Source of the DNA: Amorphophallus konjac
Lineage: Eukaryota > Streptophyta > Magnoliopsida > Alismatales > Araceae
NCBI GenBank assembly: GCA_022559845.1
Contig: CM040123.1
Coordinates: forward strand, 298,518,642-298,582,641
Direction: 5' to 3'
DNA length: 64,000 bases
Every line of letters begins with the position of its first letter. The stretch's first letter is position 1. Made by a program: the position numbers and the translations under genes. This document shows, piece by piece, positions 59,555-64,000 of this stretch. The notes beneath the pieces are model-generated. The model was given only the letters and a program-made list of their open reading frames with translations. It searched no databases and was not told the DNA's origin.

Positions 59555-60784
59555 ATGCCTATTCTATTCAACACTCCATATACGCCACAACCCCTGGGCA
59601 ACACAATGCTCCCTATCCCAACTGTTCAACTCTCTCACACTATTACTTTTCACTCTTCAAGGGAGTTGTCACTTACCATTGAAGCTTCGTCCATTGGGCC
59701 AATTGGCTATACACTTTCACTGCCATGGAGGGGCGGTTATCTTGGTGCTAAAGGGCCTTCCACTATTTTATCCACCTTCTATTCAACTCCATCCACATTC
59801 TTGTCTGTCACATTTTCTTCATGGGCCACTCCAAGGGTAAAGAGGAGGATCTCATCCTCTCGCCCTTCATGTTCGTCATATTCTTTTCATCTCATGCATT
59901 CTGTTGCATCCATGCATTCATTGCATCTGTTGCATTGCATCCACATACATTTGCACTTCTTCTTTCTCGGGTTTCCGGACCCGTATCTTCCCCGCCTTAC
60001 GGAATCTCCGGATCTTCCGCATTTCCCATCTTATTCATCTTCATCCTCAGGATCTGCGGGTCCCCTTACACTGCCCGGGCATTGCACCCTCTCTAATCTT
60101 TCCTCAGGGCATCGCGCCCCTTTCCAACCATTGCATCCGGACTCCCCGAATTTCTCTCCCGTCCTCCCTGGGCATCGCATCCCATGGTATCTTCCTCCTC
60201 CGGAACCTCCGGATCTCGCTCTTTGGGCATCGCGCCACTGCACACCCTCAAGTCCGGATCTTCTGGGCTTCTTACTGATTCTCCATAGGCATCGTGCCCC
60301 TTTCCGTCTTCTTCCTCCGGAACCTCCGGACTTTCTCCCAGGGCATCGCGCCCTTTTCTATCTTCTTCCCCCGGAACCTCCAGATCCTTCACCCCTCTCT
60401 CAATCCCTTGGGCATGACGCCCCTTTCCATTTTCTACCTCCGGAACCTCCGGACCCTCCATCTTTCTTCCGATTCATCTTTTTGCTCCTCCGGGACATCA
60501 CATCCTTCATTTTCTTCCTCCTTTTTCATCATCTTTTTCCCTATTTCTTCCCTGGGCACCGCGTCCTTCGATATCTTATCCCTCCGGAGCCCCCGGATTC
60601 CTCCTATCAGGATTCTCCTCCACAACCTCCGGACCCTCCGGATCTGCCTCTTTCCATCTATCAATTTCTTCTTCCGATTCCCCCTAATCCTGGGTCCGAC
60701 CCAACTTCTTCCACATCCACTGCCTTGGGCATCTGCCCATTCTCTCACTGCTTTCGAGGCTTTAGTCCTCACTCCTCCTTCTAA
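59555..60784 (+). other. Open frame over a repeat block in B, coding status doubtful
   Basis: A 409-codon frame starts at the ATG at 59555, 25 bp past the previous stop. The first 110 codons show no domain I know. From about 59980 to 60640 it runs through tandem repeats with CCTCCGGAACCTCCGGA and GGGCATCGCGCCC cores, where all three plus-strand frames and some minus frames are open. Open length is therefore poor evidence. I would call it coding only if a conserved homologue were found. Confidence 0.3.
59980..60640. repeat. Minisatellite with paired palindromic cores in B
   Basis: About eight units, roughly 50-65 bp apart, each pair CCTCCGGAACCTCCGGA-like (near 60197, 60313, 60368, 60436) with GGGCATCGCGCCC-like (near 60107, 60171, 60227, 60288, 60341, 60410, 60554). 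Confidence 0.8.
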
Positions 60785-63618
60785 TTCTTCGCTTCTTCTG
60801 TAGACCTTTCATGTGATCAGGGTCTCCACACCTTAGTGAGGGAGTTCTAGCCCTCGCCTCTCTTCCTTTTTTTTCCTTATTCGTCTGAGTCTGGTCTTGG
60901 CACCACTCCTTCTTGTTAAGCCACTTTCAAACCCTTTGCTTCCAATCCTTTTGACTGCCAAAGAGGACTATCCCACGATGATCAACCTCGCCTCTGACTG
61001 CTGCTTCTACAAAGGTTGCAAGGTAACATATTGGCGTAAGTACTCATTTCATGATATCATTATCTCATTGCTTCACGATGATTTTCAAAATAAAGTGCTT
61101 CTTAACAAAATTAAGAGTGGTAGTCAAGACCTTTATCCTAGGTCGAATCTTTATCTTTACTAAATCATTCTCAAAACAGTCTTTTAGGCTTGTTTTTACA
61201 GCACCTTTGGTAATAAAAACCCCACGCTGGGAATTCAACGTTCTCTCCCTGCTTGTTAAGAGTAACCTTCAGCTGGGCATTCCACACACTTCATGGCGTC
61301 CTTAGCCGGCTCCTTTGGATAAAACACCGTCCCTACTTTGGCCATGCTATGAGTATATCTGAAAGTCTTTTCTCTTCTTTACTCGGCCGAGTGCAGGGGC
61401 AAGAGGTTGACGGATGAGATGACCAACCTAGGTAATCCCCAATACGAGAGGAGTCTCAAATAGGGGCAGTCTTGACCCAAAATCAATATGAGTTTTCATA
61501 TGAATTTCATGATATACATTTAGCCAAAAGGGCTATTATGAAAATCAAATCAGATTTCGACAAAAGTAAAATTATGAATTATGGCATGTCAAGAGTGGCA
61601 AAGTCCCCGCAGGAAAAACCCTGGTCGTATGCATGTCAATGGTCTAAAAATCAAAGGCACAAAGTCCCGGCACAACAGACTACCTCTTTGAGGGGAAACA
61701 CCTTGGAAGGAATTCAAGTCCCGACATCTCCCATCCTGCATAAAGCTTATCCTCAATTATTCTTCTCTTCTCCCTCTAAGACCGAATGTTTCTCAGGTAT
61801 GGCCTTGGTAGGAGCACCGTTAATCAAGGGCAGTCAGTTATAGGGCGCCACCCTTCAATGCACGCTCGGCTTTGGGTAATTTTAGCAAAAGGGGAAGGAA
61901 CAGGGACCCCTAGCCAGTGGTTCAAAAAACACCCTTTGATGCTGTATTAACAATGTCTAAACCAAAAAAAATAAAAAAAAAATAAAAGAAAAAAAAACAA
62001 AAAAAACTTGAATATTTCCTAAGTCAAAATCCAAAAAAAATTAGAATATTTTCTAAGCTAAAATCCAAAAAAAATTGAATATTTCCTGATCAAAATCCAA
62101 CAAAAATTGAATATTTTCAAAATTCATAATAAAAATTCAAATATTTTTCAAAATCCACATAAAAATTCAAATATTTTCAAAACTCATAAAAATTTGCATA
62201 TTTCAAAATCCAAAAAAATGTATTATATTTTTCTGATGGTGCTTTTGCAGGAACGACAACTTTGCAAGGACCAAGAGCACAGGATGAGTCCTCTGCATTC
62301 ATTGTCATCTACCTTTTGATTCTTCCCATGTTCACAATTGATCACATCTTCATAATTTGCTACGCATTACTCCGATTATTCATCTCCAAATCTTTTTTAT
62401 CAAATCTTACTGATCACTCCGCCGATGGGCATTATCAGATCTTGATCATTCAACTCCAAATCTTGATTAGCCAAGTTATCATCCTCATGACAAACGACAA
62501 ACAATGATGCTATGCTATCTATGCTTTAATGATGCTATCTATGTTATTCATGCCTTTCACGCTGTGCACACTTGAATGCTATTCATGATATGATACATAC
62601 ATGCTATTGATGCTTTGATTCATGCTATGCTTGCTATGCTTAAATGCCTTACTCATTGCTTGTTATCTTTTATATCTTGGCTGATGAATCTTTGAGCGCA
62701 GGAAGAAGCTCTTGGTCCTACCGACTAGGCATCATCATCCAAGCCCCACGGTGCTTGCACCTCATTTCTCAGTTCCCCCATGCTCATTGCTATCACCATC
62801 CCCCCTGTATGCATTCTACTATATGTTACATACGCTACTAGATTATATCAAGGACCTTGTGACTTTGGTAAATCTGGGATTTGAGTTCCCCTTCATCAAA
62901 AATAATGATGATTCCAGAGGAGTCTTAGTCACACGGATAGGCCGTTGAGCCGTCCAAGACTGGGGACGATGGTTCCCTTTTGCGAGTTGATGCGTGGATA
63001 AACGGGCTTCGGCTTAGTATCGACTCACAGAATGGGTTTCTTGACCCAATCTTGGCAGTTTAACAATATTATCGTTGATTATCTTATATTTTTATTTGTT
63101 TTAATTTTTCCTTTTAAACCCAGCATGCATTCATATAGGACTTTAAATCAACGTTGAAAAAATCATTCTGATAAGCTGATTTGGAGAGTCAAATTGATCT
63201 TAATCTTTCCAGATATGAGATATTCATTGCTGATGGAATCCTCAGTTCGTTTTGTCACTATTTTGGGTCATTTTCTCGAAAGCTCCTTGTTTGGATTTCT
63301 ATCATCTTATCTCAATCCTTTTACTTTGATCCACCTTGGCTGCAACATGTCCACATTGGCTGGTAACCGCTTCCCAATGGTGAAACCTATAGGTTTGTGA
63401 CCTGGGGTACTTCCACCGCGCTGGAAGTTGATCATTCTCCTTCGTGCCCGCGTGCACACTCCTCCTCTTATCCAAACATCGTTGATTTCATTGAATTTCG
63501 TAGGATTGCTTCATCTCGAGCTTTTGATTTCATTCTTATCAAGTGATGTTGATTGCGTGTCTCATCATACCTTGGCATCTACTTTTCAGTTTGCTCTGCT
63601 CCCTTGCAAAGCAGACGC
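60785..63618 (+). other. Non-coding 3' region of B
   Basis: No RT or integrase remains. An A-rich stretch of degenerate AATCCAAAAAAAATT-type repeats lies at 61960-62220 and resembles the A-rich sequence after pol in A (38680-38775, opposite strand). CATGCTAT-rich sequence follows (62500-62640). The part at 62930-63050 matches A at 30541-30670. Short open frames are unsupported. Confidence 0.65.
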
Positions 63619-63619
63619 C

Positions 63620-63632
63620 AAGGCGGGGCAGC
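63620..63632 (+). promoter_or_regulatory. Polypurine tract of B
   Basis: AAGGCGGGGCAGC directly before the 3' LTR, as in A. Confidence 0.75.
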
Positions 63633-64000
63633 TGTAGACACGCCAAAATTGACGTTACTGTGAGTGCATCTCGTATTACCTTGTAATGCCCCAATTTGAC
63701 CATCCAATTAACTTTGTTTGAGTTATTTTCCCCAATTTTCTTGGATTTCTCCCTTTTTTCCCTCTTCTTATTTTTCCCTATTTTTCTACATTTTTTGGGC
63801 AGTTTTCTCTATTTTTTGGATTTCACGACTTGAAGTGGGGCGTGTTTTAATTAACGGCCTGGTCTGAGGCGCGTTTTGAAGAAAGGACGACTAGAGGCAA
63901 AGGCGTCAGTTTCTGGAATTTTCTGATTTCCAAAACAGAAAAAATAAGAATTAACGACCCTCCTTGGGTCGTGTTTTTAAATAATGCCTCTCCCTCAGGC
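63633..64000 (+). repeat. Start of the 3' LTR of B
   Basis: TGTAGACACGCC matches 43344 onward over the whole visible length with about eight differences. It includes the first U3 dyads (63830-64000). The LTR continues outside the window. Confidence 0.9.

Larger units (their letters stand above)
43344..64000 (+). mobile_element. Pol-less Tat-type element B (3' end outside window)
   Basis: The 5' LTR (43344-45121), primer-binding site, one proline-rich frame split by C, a repeat-rich non-coding stretch, polypurine tract and the start of the 3' LTR (63633 on) are present. No RT, RNase H or integrase is found in about 7 kb of internal sequence once C is removed. LTRs, polypurine tract and 3' region are shared with A. 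Where both B LTRs can be compared (about 367 bp) I see roughly eight differences by eye, clearly more than between the LTRs of C, as expected if C came later. Confidence 0.8.

Noticed and set aside
60093..60772. Minus-strand frames of 112-122 codons opposite the repeat block of B
   Set aside because: They are produced by the tandem repeats, which lack stops in several frames.

Overview
This window is plant nuclear heterochromatin built almost entirely of LTR retrotransposons inserted into one another. I see no ordinary host gene, rRNA, CRISPR array or bacterial-type operon. The families present (SIRE-type Ty1/copia, Tekay-type chromovirus and Tat/Ogre-type Ty3/gypsy, plus genes with plant-mobile-domain-like and DUF7745-like regions) indicate a flowering plant with a repeat-rich genome. 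I cannot name the species.

Layout from left to right. Element 1 (1-16633, +) is the 3' part of a decayed Tekay-type element whose 3' LTR (2936-3877 plus 14561-16633) is split by a complete but decayed SIRE-type copia, element E (3878-14555, target duplication CATAT). An inverted LTR of the same Tekay family (16640-19505, -) follows. Next come a copia fragment G (19506-20917), the start of an unassigned LTR F (20918-21498), a pol-less SIRE-type element D (21499-28578, -), a Tat-type element A (28579-43343, -), a related pol-less element B (43344 to past 64000, +) and a young SIRE-type copia C (47799-59208, -, target duplication ACACT). D interrupts F, A interrupts D, B interrupts A and C interrupts B. 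The far ends of A, B, D and F lie outside the window.

C is the only element that looks potentially functional: its gag and pol are open and its two LTRs differ at about a dozen positions by eye. A has a decayed pol with two RNase H domains. Between pol and its 3' LTR it carries two intron-containing genes on the opposite strand. One (DUF7745-like) has an intact spliced reading frame with its own TATA box and poly(A) signal. The other (plant-mobile-domain-like, eight exons) is broken by two single-base deletions and a stop. B lacks pol and shares termini with A, so it is probably mobilised by A-type proteins.

The most unusual pattern is the sequence design of the non-coding parts. A and B carry more than forty copies of a 19-bp dyad (ACGCCC-7-GGGCGT or ACGACC-7-GGTCGT, with arm changes that often match) in LTRs, leader, intergenic spacers and one intron, and I see none in the pol or exon sequences I read. 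Each other long-LTR family has a different short-motif array at the same place, the U3 upstream of the TATA box: GTGTCGAC palindromes in E, ACACGAGGTGA in C, GTATAGACTT in D, and GGCGCC or GACCTTGACC units in the Tekay-type LTRs.
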